From: Candidatus Neomarinimicrobiota bacterium
GTDB lineage: Bacteria > Fidelibacterota > SORT01
DNA length: 62,118 nucleotides
Direction of reading: 5' to 3'
NCBI GenBank assembly: GCA_022573815.1
Contig: JACZTG010000006.1
Coordinates: 1 to 62,118, forward strand
The translations under genes were made by a program, and so were the position numbers. Positions 1 through 7,773 of this stretch are shown here, piece by piece; within the stretch, counting starts at the first letter, position 1; each line of letters begins with the position of its first letter. The notes under the pieces were generated by a model that was given only the letters and a program-made list of their open reading frames with translations, was not told the DNA's origin and did no database searches.

Positions 1-2
1 TC

Positions 3-116
3 TGTGAGATCATCGGTCGAAGTATGCATACGATTCGTCAGTACCTGAGGCTTCTGAAGAACTTTCATCCTGAACTAACGGTTGACGTCCCCGAAAAAGA
101 AAAAAACCGGAGCTGA
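3..116 (+). CDS. C-terminal tail of an unidentified protein, 5' end outside window
   Basis: An open frame enters from the left edge and ends with TGA at 114-116, giving 37 residues. The part reading EIIGRSMHTIRQYLRLLKNF looks like an amphipathic helix pair, possibly a helix-turn-helix, followed by a charged tail. No RNA or start is visible. A competing 72-residue frame on the minus strand (10-228) is hydrophobic and low in complexity and seems less likely. The family is not recognised. The tail may be the true end of an upstream gene or a remnant, given the disturbed sequence that follows. Confidence 0.4.
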   Translation, partial: CEIIGRSMHTIRQYLRLLKNFHPELTVDVPEKEKNRS

Positions 117-218
117 AAATTAACAACCGGATAATGATTATTGATAATACTAAACTTAGAAAGAAAAAGTGGGCGGACATTTGTCCTAATAGTAAGTAAG
201 CTCTTTCAATTTTCATGG

Positions 219-289
219 CTGAATCCACCTACCGAATAATTGTTCTTATTCGGTCCATCACTGCACTTAAAAAGTAGTTTCGATACCCC
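219..289. repeat. Direct repeat copy 1 (71 bp, identical to 1411-1481)
   Basis: These 71 bases are identical to 1411-1481, 1192 bases away. They hold the last codons of the propeller gene and the inverted repeat ACCGAATAA/TTATTCGGT (231-239 and 247-255). Similarity continues at lower identity to about 473, matching up to about 1664, so the duplicated unit is about 250 bp with one end much better conserved. This fits recent gene conversion at the 3' end of the propeller gene, or an older duplication with constraint on the hairpin. Confidence 0.85.
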
Positions 290-1238
290 GAAACACGCCA
301 CTTCCGTTGGTCCCGGCGAAGATGACTCCGTCGGAATTAATGATAAGGCTTTTGATCTGAGTATTCGTCAAGCCCATATTTACTTCTGTCCAGCTGTCGC
401 CGTTGTTTACCGACCAAAAAACTCCACTTTCTGTCCCGGCGAATATGCTGCTGTTGGAATATGCGGCAAGCGAATTAACAGAATAATCTGTTAAGCCCAT
501 ATTAATTTCTGTCCAGCTGCTTCCGTTGTCTGTGGAGCGATAGACGCCGCTCTCTTCAGTCCCGGCAAATATATCGCCTCCCGAATTTATCTCAAGAGCA
601 AGGATCGAAGATGCACTCGGTAATCCGGAACTGGACACTGACCAGCTGTTTCCGTTGTCCATTGAGCGAAATATGCCGTTATCAGTGCCGGCGAATACGT
701 CACTGTCGGAATTAAATGCAAAAGAATTTACTCTAGTGCTCGTTAAGCCATTGTTTTGCTCTGTCCAGCTGTCGCCATTGTCCGATGATCGAAAAATACC
801 GCTATTAAAAGTACCGGCAAATATGTTGCCGTTGGCATTTATGGCAAAGGTATTGATAGAAAAATTCGTCATGCCTACCTCTGTCCAATTATTGCCGTTA
901 TCCGTGGAGCGGAAGATGCCGTCCAACCGCGTTCCGGCGAATATGTCGCCGTCGGAATTTATGACAAGAGAAGTGATAGAAATGAGACCCAAATCAGTGT
1001 TTAATTCTGTCCAGTTATCGCCGTTGTTCGTGAAGCGAAAGATACTACGGCCAGCCCCCGCTAATAAATCACCGTTGGAGTTTATTGCAAAAGCAGAGAC
1101 ACGACCTCCAGAAGGACCATTTGTCTGATTCCAGATAATATTCTTCTGTTCTACCGGATCTTCTCCCGGACCGACCGGTTTCTCACTCTCGCATGTAATA
1201 ACGGCAAGGGCAAGGAAAACTAAACAAATTCGCCTAAC
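267..1238 (-). CDS. Beta-propeller repeat lipoprotein-like protein, start codon apparently lost
   Basis: The frame is open from 1241 to the stop at 267 and contains seven units of about 40 residues of the form INSxGxIFAGT-SGVFRSTDNGxxWTEVN. These are the repeats of YCF48/sialidase-like and two-component-propeller proteins, which are secreted and often bind or stabilise other proteins. The frame starts with a basic-hydrophobic stretch ending in VITC (lipobox-like), so export and lipid anchoring are likely. A GGAGG sits at 1245-1249, but the codon at normal spacing (1236-1238) is GTT, not GTG or ATG. The first usable start is an internal TTG at 992, which would remove the signal and the first repeat. 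It could be a recent pseudogene, a gene with an ATC/ATT start, or contain a sequence error. Confidence 0.6.
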   Translation of the reverse strand, partial: VRRICLVFLALAVITCESEKPVGPGEDPVEQKNIIWNQTNGPSGGRVSAFAINSNGDLLAGAGRSIFRFTNNGDNWTELNTDLGLISITSLVINSDGDIFAGTRLDGIFRSTDNGNNWTEVGMTNFSINTFAINANGNIFAGTFNSGIFRSSDNGDSWTEQNNGLTSTRVNSFAFNSDSDVFAGTDNGIFRSMDNGNSWSVSSSGLPSASSILALEINSGGDIFAGTEESGVYRSTDNGSSWTEINMGLTDYSVNSLAAYSNSSIFAGTESGVFWSVNNGDSWTEVNMGLTNTQIKSLIINSDGVIFAGTNGSGVFRGIETTF

Positions 1239-1278
1239 GATCTACCTCCAACTTTAAATTTGCACAGCTTGATATTAG

Positions 1279-1432
1279 ACATGTACCAACCAATATAGGC
1301 GTAATTATTCTGAAATCAAGCGAGATTATCTCAAGGTCGAACACACACCATATGAAGGGGAAAAGCTGAAGGGAAAAGTACTCGGCGTTGTGAACGGCGG
1401 GAAGATCTATCTGAATCCACCTACCGAATAAT
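1279..1432 (+). pseudogene. C-terminal gene remnant ending in the repeat
   Basis: The plus strand is open from 1279 to TAA at 1430-1432, and the part from 1312 looks coding: EIKRDYLKVEHTPYEGEKLK, then a GKVLGVVNGGKIYLNPPTE-type tail. No start codon and no upstream domain fit, so this is the end of a gene whose front has been removed, or the last exon-like piece left by a rearrangement. Its stop codon lies inside the hairpin of repeat copy 2. The family is not recognised. Confidence 0.4.
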
Positions 1433-1481
1433 TGTTCTTATTCGGTCCATCACTGCACTTAAAAAGTAGTTTCGATACCCC
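1411..1481. repeat. Direct repeat copy 2 (71 bp, identical to 219-289)
   Basis: This is the second copy of the 71-bp block. It carries the same inverted repeat ACCGAATAA/TTATTCGGT, which lies between two converging reading frames and could act as a two-way transcript end, although it has no clear T tract. The flanking plus-strand sequence differs entirely from that of copy 1, so the duplication breakpoint is at 1411 on this side. Confidence 0.85.
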
Positions 1482-1689
1482 TAAATACACCACTTCCCAC
1501 AGTTCCGGCGAATATGATTCCCTCGGAATTTATGATAAGACTTCTGACAAAAGTATTCGTCAAACCCATATTTACTTCTACCCAGTTATCACCGTTGTCC
1601 ACCGACCAAAAAACTCCACTTTCTGTCCCAGCGAATATGCTGCTGTTGAAGTAACAATTTAAGATATAAGCCACTGCATTCAGTAACAT
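1459..1689 (-). pseudogene. Truncated second copy of the propeller gene 3' end
   Basis: Seventy-six codons, of which the last 60 or so match the final two propeller repeats of the gene at 267-1238 (SSIFAGTESGVFWSV and the ending SGVFRGIETTF are shared). The first 15 residues are unrelated, so the copy has been joined to foreign sequence. It has no signal peptide and too few blades to fold as a propeller. It is best read as a partial gene duplication, possibly a donor for gene conversion with the first copy. Confidence 0.6.
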
Positions 1690-1750
1690 ATAACAGCTAC
1701 TATCCGGTTGGTTTTATTTCAGATAAGCCGTATCTTCAACCGATTATTTT

Positions 1751-2506
1751 ATGGGTGAAGATAAAAAACATACATATTTCTTTTCTGACGCGCACCTTGT
1801 TTCAGGCGGTTACCCGCAATTCCGCGAGCGAAACGACAAGGTAGTGGAATTTCTGAAATATGTCACAAAACACGGTAAACGGCTTTTTATCGTTGGCGAT
1901 CTGTTCGATTTCTGGTTTGAATACAAACACTCCATCCCCCAGACAGACCCGCGGATTTTAGGGAATATTGCAGCTGCGGTAGATAACGGAGTCGAAGTCC
2001 ATTACAGTTCGGGCAATCACGATCTCTGGCTCGGCAGATATATCAGTAACACGGTAGGCGCGCAAATCCACGACGGCGCTTACGAGCCGGAAATTGACGG
2101 AAAACGATTTTATATTGCGCACGGCGATGGACTGTTCAACAGAGACCGTGGTTACAGCATTATGAAAGCATTTTTTCGGAATCCCGTTGCAAAATTGTTA
2201 TTCCGAGTACTTCATCCTGATATCGGGGCTAAGCTCGCTAAAATGTTCTCAAAAGCAAGTCATGATAATCCAATGTCCGTAACAAACAGCAATGAACGCA
2301 AGGATAAACTGAAAAATATTGCAAAAGAAAAGTTCAATGAAGGATTTGATTATGTGATTTTCGGACACATTCACGAGCCGGATGTCCTTAATGAAAATGG
2401 CCATACATATCTGAATCTCGGCGACTGGATGACGCATTTCACTTACGGAGTCTATGACGGCAAAGAATTACGGCTTTGTTATTGGAAGGGAACTCCCCAA
2501 GAGTAA
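1751..2506 (+). CDS. lpxH: UDP-2,3-diacylglucosamine diphosphatase, LpxH-type metallophosphoesterase
   Basis: A 251-residue calcineurin-like phosphoesterase. The two-metal site is complete: D13 and H15 (SDAHL), D50 (GDLFDFW), GNHD at 88-91, H124 in AHGD, and GHIH at 205-208. LpxH removes UMP from UDP-2,3-diacylglucosamine to give lipid X in lipid A synthesis, working at the inner face of the inner membrane. The length and the GDLFDFWFEY block match LpxH proteins of the FCB group. A related phosphoesterase with another substrate cannot be excluded. The downstream lipoproteins have their own promoter, so it is probably transcribed alone. The short leader holds an imperfect hairpin (CGGTTG at 1705-1710 with CAACCG at 1737-1742). 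Confidence 0.83.
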   Translation: MGEDKKHTYFFSDAHLVSGGYPQFRERNDKVVEFLKYVTKHGKRLFIVGDLFDFWFEYKHSIPQTDPRILGNIAAAVDNGVEVHYSSGNHDLWLGRYISNTVGAQIHDGAYEPEIDGKRFYIAHGDGLFNRDRGYSIMKAFFRNPVAKLLFRVLHPDIGAKLAKMFSKASHDNPMSVTNSNERKDKLKNIAKEKFNEGFDYVIFGHIHEPDVLNENGHTYLNLGDWMTHFTYGVYDGKELRLCYWKGTPQE

Positions 2507-2519
2507 TTCCATAATAATC

Positions 2520-2550
2520 TTGACATAACTTGAAAAAGTTGTTACTTTAC
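2520..2550 (+). promoter_or_regulatory. Promoter for the lipoprotein pair
   Basis: TTGACA (2520-2525), a spacer of 17, then TACTTT (2543-2548), with transcription expected near 2555. The spacer contains an inverted repeat AACTT-GAAA-AAGTT (2527-2540), which could be an operator or chance. The arrangement matches four other sites in the window. Confidence 0.55.
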
Positions 2551-2583
2551 AATCACTTACACTGATTTTTATACGGAAAACAG

Positions 2584-3756
2584 GTGATTATTTTAGAGCA
2601 TATGGGCAAATCGGCACACTTCAAGGAAATAATTCACTCAATTTTAGTGGTTATTCTCGCGTTCAGCTTGACCGGGTGTTTCCTATTTGGAGGCGGCGGA
2701 GGAGGAAGTCTGCGGAGTGAAGGGCAGGTTGATAAAGCTCTCGAGCGATTCCGGGACGGCAAAGAATCAGGACTTAAAGACCTGATACAAACTTTCCAGG
2801 ACCCTGAAGTACCGACTCAGGTCAGGACGGCTGCGGCCGTTGCGCTTTCGCGGGCAGGTCATCCCGAAGCCAATCTCGCACTTATCAAGGGAATCGGCGA
2901 ATTAGCAGATTTAGACTTGGAATTTTTCGCTTCAATCGCAAACGCTCTCGGAGCAACAGGTGACCCGAATGCGGTCAATGCGCTGAAAGAAGGTCTCTCC
3001 GCAAGCAGGAAAAGCTATGCCGCTCTGCGGGACGCATTCTTGCGGGCTATGCAGCAAACGAGTGACATCGGTTCAATCGAAGCCTTGATGGATGCGCTTC
3101 AATCAAGCAAAGAAGATTATTACAGTGTACAAAAAATCGTCTCGGAAACACTCGGCAGTCTCGGTGATGACAGAGTTGTTCCCGCTCTTATGGCAATCGC
3201 GAAAGATACTGATATGGATATCGCCGTCCGCAGCCACGCTGTTGATATTCTCGGAAAGAAAAATGACCCGAATTTGGTTCCCTTCCTCCTGGAAATGCTG
3301 AACGACCCGAGAAGCCAGGAACAGGTAAGAGATTTTGCCTTGCAGGCAGCGGCGGAAATAAAGGATTCTCAAATTATTCTACTACTATTAGAAGCTTTTC
3401 AGGCAGGACGACAGGAATATATGGCGCTTACCAGCGCGCTCACACAGGCGCTTGGAGAGTTGGGAGACGTGAGAGCAGCGCCGACTTTGGTGAAGATAGC
3501 GCGGGATAAAGACATAAATCCTATTGTGCGGCGTAACGCTATTGAAAATTTGCGGAATATCAACAATCCGAATGTGGTGGTTGACCTTATCGAACTTATG
3601 TATGACGTGGAAAACTATATTTTATATGATGTCGTTTACCGCACGGTGAAAGAATTGGGCGGAGACGAAGCTGTCAAAGCGCTAAGAGCCGCTTCCGCAG
3701 GCGCGCAGAGAGACGCTGTGGATAACCTGAAACGAAAAACGATTACGGGATTTTGA
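2584..3756 (+). CDS. HEAT-repeat lipoprotein
   Basis: A 390-residue protein with a signal peptide ending in a lipobox (FSLTGC, Cys32), then a glycine-rich linker and about seven helical repeats of the HEAT/PBS-lyase type. The repeats contain motifs such as TAAAVALSRAG, LGSLGDDRVVPALMAIA and LGELGDVRAAPTLVKIA. Proteins of this kind are scaffolds; here it would be tethered in the periplasm or outer membrane. The reading frame opens at GTG 2584, but ATG 2602 (MGKSAHF) gives a more normal signal peptide and lies better after the predicted transcript start. It is followed after one base by a second lipoprotein gene, so the two products probably act together. The partner and process are unknown. 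Confidence 0.75.
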   Translation: MIILEHMGKSAHFKEIIHSILVVILAFSLTGCFLFGGGGGGSLRSEGQVDKALERFRDGKESGLKDLIQTFQDPEVPTQVRTAAAVALSRAGHPEANLALIKGIGELADLDLEFFASIANALGATGDPNAVNALKEGLSASRKSYAALRDAFLRAMQQTSDIGSIEALMDALQSSKEDYYSVQKIVSETLGSLGDDRVVPALMAIAKDTDMDIAVRSHAVDILGKKNDPNLVPFLLEMLNDPRSQEQVRDFALQAAAEIKDSQIILLLLEAFQAGRQEYMALTSALTQALGELGDVRAAPTLVKIARDKDINPIVRRNAIENLRNINNPNVVVDLIELMYDVENYILYDVVYRTVKELGGDEAVKALRAASAGAQRDAVDNLKRKTITGF

Positions 3757-3757
3757 T

Positions 3758-4573
3758 ATGAAAGCAAAACTTCCTTCATCCAAATTCAGCCTCTTTCTTC
3801 TAATCTCACTTCTTCTCCCCGGATGCGGATTACTCGGTACGGGTGGCGGAGACGACAAGAAGAAAGAAGAACCGGTTGCCGTTCAGGTTGCCGACGAGCC
3901 GGTTTCGCCGACTACGAGCGCTGCTAAAGGCGATTTTGCAACGAAACGACAATTCTTTGAACTTGGTAAAGACATTACCGCTCTCAGAACCGAGATGGCG
4001 AGAATTAAAAGCGACATCAACGCATATTCCAAAACTCCTTCGGCTATCCGTGAGACAGAAGCAGGATTCGGATTTCTCGAATCCGGAGAAATTACTCATA
4101 AAGTTACGCTGAGTAACGGCACCGTAGTTTATGGCAAAATCTCAAGAGAAACTTTAGATCAGATAATACTTATCACTCAAATAGGTACTCTTACTATTGA
4201 CAGGCGGCAGATACGCGATATCGCTCCGGCGGAATCACCGAAAGCGGAATGCCAGATCGTGGGCGACCCGGGCGCATTGGAAACAAGAGTTTATCAGGAC
4301 AGGAGAGTTTATACCGGTTACGTTAAAAATATCGGCGCGAGAAGGGCTGATTTTGTTCTTATCAAAATCAAACTTGCAAGGGACGACACCCGGATTGTAG
4401 CGGTTGACTCTGCCTATGTAGATGGAATCAATACTAAATTTCAGACAGGCGTTGTCTCAGATACTTCAATAAAACCCGATGAATCTGCTCCGTTCAGCGT
4501 GACCGTTTATCTCCCGCCGGACCCCGACGTGGCGTATTACACTGCTGAAGTCCATTGGAAAGAATACGACTGA
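3758..4573 (+). CDS. Lipoprotein with coiled coil and C-terminal FxLYD-like domain
   Basis: A 271-residue lipoprotein: signal peptide to LLLPGC (Cys at about 23), a charged linker, and a short coiled coil around residues 65-90 (ELGKDITALRTEMARIKSDI). Next comes a small beta region (NGTVVYGKI) and, from about 168, a beta-rich domain resembling FxLYD domains (VYTGYVKNIGARRADFVLIK, ending in a PDPDVAYY-type strand). It starts one base after the HEAT lipoprotein stop. A surface or periplasmic role in assembly or adhesion is possible. No catalytic residues are visible, so the function is unknown. Confidence 0.7.
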   Translation: MKAKLPSSKFSLFLLISLLLPGCGLLGTGGGDDKKKEEPVAVQVADEPVSPTTSAAKGDFATKRQFFELGKDITALRTEMARIKSDINAYSKTPSAIRETEAGFGFLESGEITHKVTLSNGTVVYGKISRETLDQIILITQIGTLTIDRRQIRDIAPAESPKAECQIVGDPGALETRVYQDRRVYTGYVKNIGARRADFVLIKIKLARDDTRIVAVDSAYVDGINTKFQTGVVSDTSIKPDESAPFSVTVYLPPDPDVAYYTAEVHWKEYD

Positions 4574-4574
4574 T

Positions 4575-4595
4575 AATCTAATAGTTTCTTAGATT
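4575..4595 (+). terminator. Possible weak terminator after the lipoprotein pair
   Basis: A 7-bp stem AATCTAA (4575-4581) and TTAGATT (4589-4595) starts just after the stop codon. It is A/T-rich and lacks a U tract, so it would be weak at best. Confidence 0.25.
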
Positions 4596-4684
4596 CAAAT
4601 TCGCACTGCGTTTAGGCTCATCAACTGTACCATAATTGCGGAGCGCGCGTTCTTTGAATTAATGTGCAGTCAGGACCGCTACCT

Positions 4685-4809
4685 CTCCCCTTGAGGGGAG
4701 TGTCCGGCAACTGCCGGACGAGGGATGTGACTGTCAAATAATAGATAATGTTTTATAGGCAATATGAATCACACCTTCCGTCACTTCGTGACACCTCCCT
4801 CGAGGGAGG
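4685..4809. repeat. Intergenic cluster of four palindromes
   Basis: The 334-base gap between the lipoproteins and argF holds no gene. It contains four tight hairpins: CTCCCC/GGGGAG (4685-4700), GTCCGGCA/TGCCGGAC (4702-4719), GTCAC/GTGAC (4780-4792) and the perfect 16-base palindrome CCTCCCTCGAGGGAGG (4794-4809). A further GAGGG-rich half follows at 4841-4860. The alternation of G/C palindromes with A/T linkers is typical of REP/MITE-like intergenic elements or mRNA-end structures. Only this one copy is in the window. Confidence 0.6.
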
Positions 4810-4907
4810 AAGTTAATGAGGCGGGGCAAGACATGATTTTCCCTCATTATGAAGGAGGGGATAAAAGGGGTGGTTGGTTTTTATTGTGCGAGTCAGGACT
4901 ACTGCTG

Positions 4908-5819
4908 TTAACTCATCAGCTGAACCATAATAGCGTTCTGAGCGTGCATCCTGTTTTCCGCCTGGTCGAATACTATTGAATTCGGACCGTCCATTACATC
5001 GTCCGTTATCTCATCTCCCCTGTGCGCCGGCAAGCAGTGCATTACCAATGTTGACGGTTTGGCATTCGACATAAGCTCGGAATTCAGCTGAAACGGCTGG
5101 AACTTTTCGGCCCTGTCAGCGCTTTCGGATTCCTGACCCATACTTGCCCAAACATCCGTATAAACTACGTCAGCGTCTCTGACAGCATCCACAGGGTCGT
5201 GCGTGATTTCAAGAGAGCTTAATCCTGCTTCCTCCGCTCTCGACCATGTCTCGGAATCGGGGCCGAACCCTTCCGGTCCCGCAAGAACAAAGTGCATCGG
5301 AATTTTAGAAGCGAGATTCACCCACGAATTTGCCACATTATTACCGTCACCGATAAACGCCACTTTTAAGTCGCTGAGATCGCCACGATGTTCTTTCACG
5401 GTAAGAATATCTCCCATAATCTGACACGGATGGTTATAGTCCGTCAAACCGTTTATGACAGGAATTGAAGCATATTCGGCTAATTCGAGCATATGGTCGT
5501 GAGAAAACAAGCGCGCCATTATCCCATCGTTATAACGCGAAATAACTCTCGCTATATCCTTCACTGCTTCACGCTTTCCTATGCTTATATCGTTCGGCGA
5601 CAGATACAGAGCGTATCCGCCTAACTTTTTTATTCCCGTTTCAAATGAAATTCGTGTCCTTGCGGAAGGCTTGGCGAATATCATTGATAAGGTCTTCCCC
5701 TCAAGTGGCTTATAGTTTTCTCCCGCTTTCAGCTTAGCCTTGATTTCAACAGCCAAATCAAGCGTCTCATGGATCTCATCAGCTGAGAGGTCGTATATGG
5801 ATATAAAATTATCCTTCAT
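4908..5819 (-). CDS. argF: Ornithine carbamoyltransferase
   Basis: A 303-residue enzyme joining carbamoyl phosphate and ornithine to give citrulline in arginine synthesis, in the cytoplasm. Visible signatures are the carbamoyl phosphate site SARTR (52-56), HPCQ (130-133), the ornithine-side SMG loop (DVWASMGQE, 222-230) and HCLPAHRG (261-268). The HCLP block separates it from aspartate and N-acetylornithine transcarbamylases. The length is normal. It lies 29 bases after hslU and could be the last gene of the long minus-strand train; no other arginine gene is nearby. The start MKDNFISIYDLS is in the usual position. Confidence 0.93.
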   Translation of the reverse strand: MKDNFISIYDLSADEIHETLDLAVEIKAKLKAGENYKPLEGKTLSMIFAKPSARTRISFETGIKKLGGYALYLSPNDISIGKREAVKDIARVISRYNDGIMARLFSHDHMLELAEYASIPVINGLTDYNHPCQIMGDILTVKEHRGDLSDLKVAFIGDGNNVANSWVNLASKIPMHFVLAGPEGFGPDSETWSRAEEAGLSSLEITHDPVDAVRDADVVYTDVWASMGQESESADRAEKFQPFQLNSELMSNAKPSTLVMHCLPAHRGDEITDDVMDGPNSIVFDQAENRMHAQNAIMVQLMS

Positions 5820-5848
5820 TTATGCTCCGGAAATTTCGTTTTACAGAT

Positions 5849-7213
5849 TTAGAGTATATAGCGTGTGAGGTCTTCGTCTTCCACAATTTCTGATAACGTA
5901 TCGCTCACCATCTTCTTAGTAATATTAATATTTTTCACTTTTTTGTTCGGCAGATCGAATAATATCTCTTCTAAAAGCTTTGACATTATAGTGTGTAATC
6001 TTCTTGCGCCGATGTTTTCCATCTTATTATTTACGATTGCAGCAATTTTCGCTATCTCTTTAATCGCGCTTTTCTGAAAGGTAATATTGACGCTTTCAGT
6101 ATTAACAAGCGCCACGTATTGTTTGATAAGCGCATTTTCCGGCTCCACCAATATTCGTTCAAAATCTTCTTCATTCAGAGAATCGAGCTCGACTCTGATG
6201 GGAAACCGACCCTGAAGTTCAGGTATCATATCTGACGGTCTCGATGTATGAAACGCTCCTGCCGCTATAAACAGAATATGCGTCGTATCCACAACGCCGT
6301 ACTTTGTGACCACAGTGGAGCCTTCTATGACGGGCAGCAAATCTCTCTGAACACCTTCCCGTGAGACGTCCGGTCCTGCCGACTCACTGCTGTTGCCGAT
6401 TATTTTATCAATCTCATCAATGAATATAATCCCGGATTCCATTACTCTTTTAAGCGATTCCTGAATAATATTGTCCATATCAACAAGTTTCTGCGCTTCT
6501 TCCTCAATAAGGATTTTTCGAGCCTCGCTAATAGAGGTGCGCCGCATTTTCCTCTTCTTCGGTACCATACCGCCGAACATATCCTGTAAATTCAAGCCCA
6601 TTTCTTCAAGACCCATAGGAGTGAAAACCTGCATTATGGGAGCAGTGTTATCCGGAACATCCAATTCTACTTTTCGATCCTCCATCTCCCCTCTTTCCAA
6701 CAAGTTTTCGAAATGCTTCCGCGTTTTTTCCCGGCGTTCTTCCCGCGCTTCATTTACCTCAGTGTCGGTATCGGATTTTTCCAAATGTGGAAGCGGAATC
6801 AGAAAATCGAGAAGACGCTCATTTGCCATTTTCTCAGCCTCATCTCTGACTTCCGCTGTCTTTTCCTTTTTGAGCATAGTGACGGCAATATCTGTAAGGT
6901 CCCGAATCATCGATTCCACATCCCGACCGACGTAGCCTACCTCAGTGAATTTAGAAGCCTCAACTTTAATAAACGGAGCTTGAGAAAGGTTTGCCAATCT
7001 GCGCGCTATCTCTGTTTTCCCGATACCGGTTGATCCGATCAGGATGATATTATTAGGAATTATCTCCTCTTTAATATCGCCTTCAACCTGCTGCCTGCGC
7101 CACCGATTTCTGAGGGCAATCGCTACTAATTTCTTCGCATCATCCTGCCCTATTATATATTTATCCAACTCCTTAACAATTTGTTTAGGAGTCAGGTCTT
7201 TTGTTTTACTCAA
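5849..7213 (-). CDS. hslU: ATP-dependent protease ATPase subunit HslU
   Basis: A 454-residue AAA+ unfoldase that feeds proteins into the HslV peptidase. Walker A is GSTGIGKT (60-67), Walker B is the IIFIDEIDKI segment near residue 265, and the sequence between them holds the charged I domain (about 110-230). The C-terminal DLTRYIL matches the tail that docks into HslV and opens it. It begins 2 bases after hslV, as in most bacteria. The length is typical (about 440-470). Confidence 0.95.
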   Translation of the reverse strand: MSKTKDLTPKQIVKELDKYIIGQDDAKKLVAIALRNRWRRQQVEGDIKEEIIPNNIILIGSTGIGKTEIARRLANLSQAPFIKVEASKFTEVGYVGRDVESMIRDLTDIAVTMLKKEKTAEVRDEAEKMANERLLDFLIPLPHLEKSDTDTEVNEAREERREKTRKHFENLLERGEMEDRKVELDVPDNTAPIMQVFTPMGLEEMGLNLQDMFGGMVPKKRKMRRTSISEARKILIEEEAQKLVDMDNIIQESLKRVMESGIIFIDEIDKIIGNSSESAGPDVSREGVQRDLLPVIEGSTVVTKYGVVDTTHILFIAAGAFHTSRPSDMIPELQGRFPIRVELDSLNEEDFERILVEPENALIKQYVALVNTESVNITFQKSAIKEIAKIAAIVNNKMENIGARRLHTIMSKLLEEILFDLPNKKVKNINITKKMVSDTLSEIVEDEDLTRYIL

Positions 7214-7215
7214 TA

Positions 7216-7761
7216 TCAGAGTATCTCCACATTAATATTATCGTTTGTAAATATGCATATATCCGAGGTTATCTTCAGAGAGTTCCTAACTATCTCTTCG
7301 GCGGAAAGCTTCGTGTATTTTATCATAGCCCTTGCCGCTGCCGTGGCATATGGTCCACCCGAACCGATAGAGATGACTTCATCGTCAGGCTCCAAAACAT
7401 CGCCGTTACCGGAAATTATCAGCGACGTTTTCTTGTCCATAACAACCAGGAGAGCTTCCAACCTGCGAAGCATTTTATCTGTTCGCCAATCTCGAGCCAA
7501 TTCCACAGCGGATTTGAGCAGATTACCGTTAAATTCGTTGAGCTTTGATTCAAATTTATCGAATAAAGCCATAGCATCCGCAGAAGCGCCGGCAAAACCC
7601 GCTATCACGCTTCCCTCGTATAACCTTCGTATCTTCTGAGCGCCGTGTTTCATTACGATATCATCTAACGTCACCTGACCGTCACCACCCAACGCCACAA
7701 GGTTCTTCCGACGAACGCCGATTATTGTAGTCGAACGCCAGACTCCCTCTTTCCTATTCAT
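7216..7761 (-). CDS. hslV: ATP-dependent protease peptidase subunit HslV
   Basis: A 181-residue threonine peptidase of the proteasome beta fold. The mature enzyme should start at one of the two threonines T11/T12 ([10 protein letters not shown]), after removal of a 10-residue propeptide. GGDGQVTLD and the [15 protein letters not shown] block, where HslV binds its monovalent cation, are present. It forms the two-ring proteolytic core with HslU, encoded directly downstream. The gene follows hflC by 12 bases. Confidence 0.95.
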   Translation of the reverse strand: MNRKEGVWRSTTIIGVRRKNLVALGGDGQVTLDDIVMKHGAQKIRRLYEGSVIAGFAGASADAMALFDKFESKLNEFNGNLLKSAVELARDWRTDKMLRRLEALLVVMDKKTSLIISGNGDVLEPDDEVISIGSGGPYATAAARAMIKYTKLSAEEIVRNSLKITSDICIFTNDNINVEIL

Positions 7762-7773
7762 ATTTCGCTTTCC

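Noticed and set aside
10-228. 72-residue minus-strand frame at the left edge
   Set aside because: Hydrophobic and low in complexity, and the opposite strand has a better coding-like tail; not supported.
655-1128. 157-residue plus-strand frame opposite the propeller gene
   Set aside because: It is the shadow of the propeller repeats on the minus strand; composition follows the repeat period, with no start signal or family.
4764-4979. 71-residue plus-strand frame across the palindrome cluster
   Set aside because: Runs through hairpins into argF antisense; no family and no start site.
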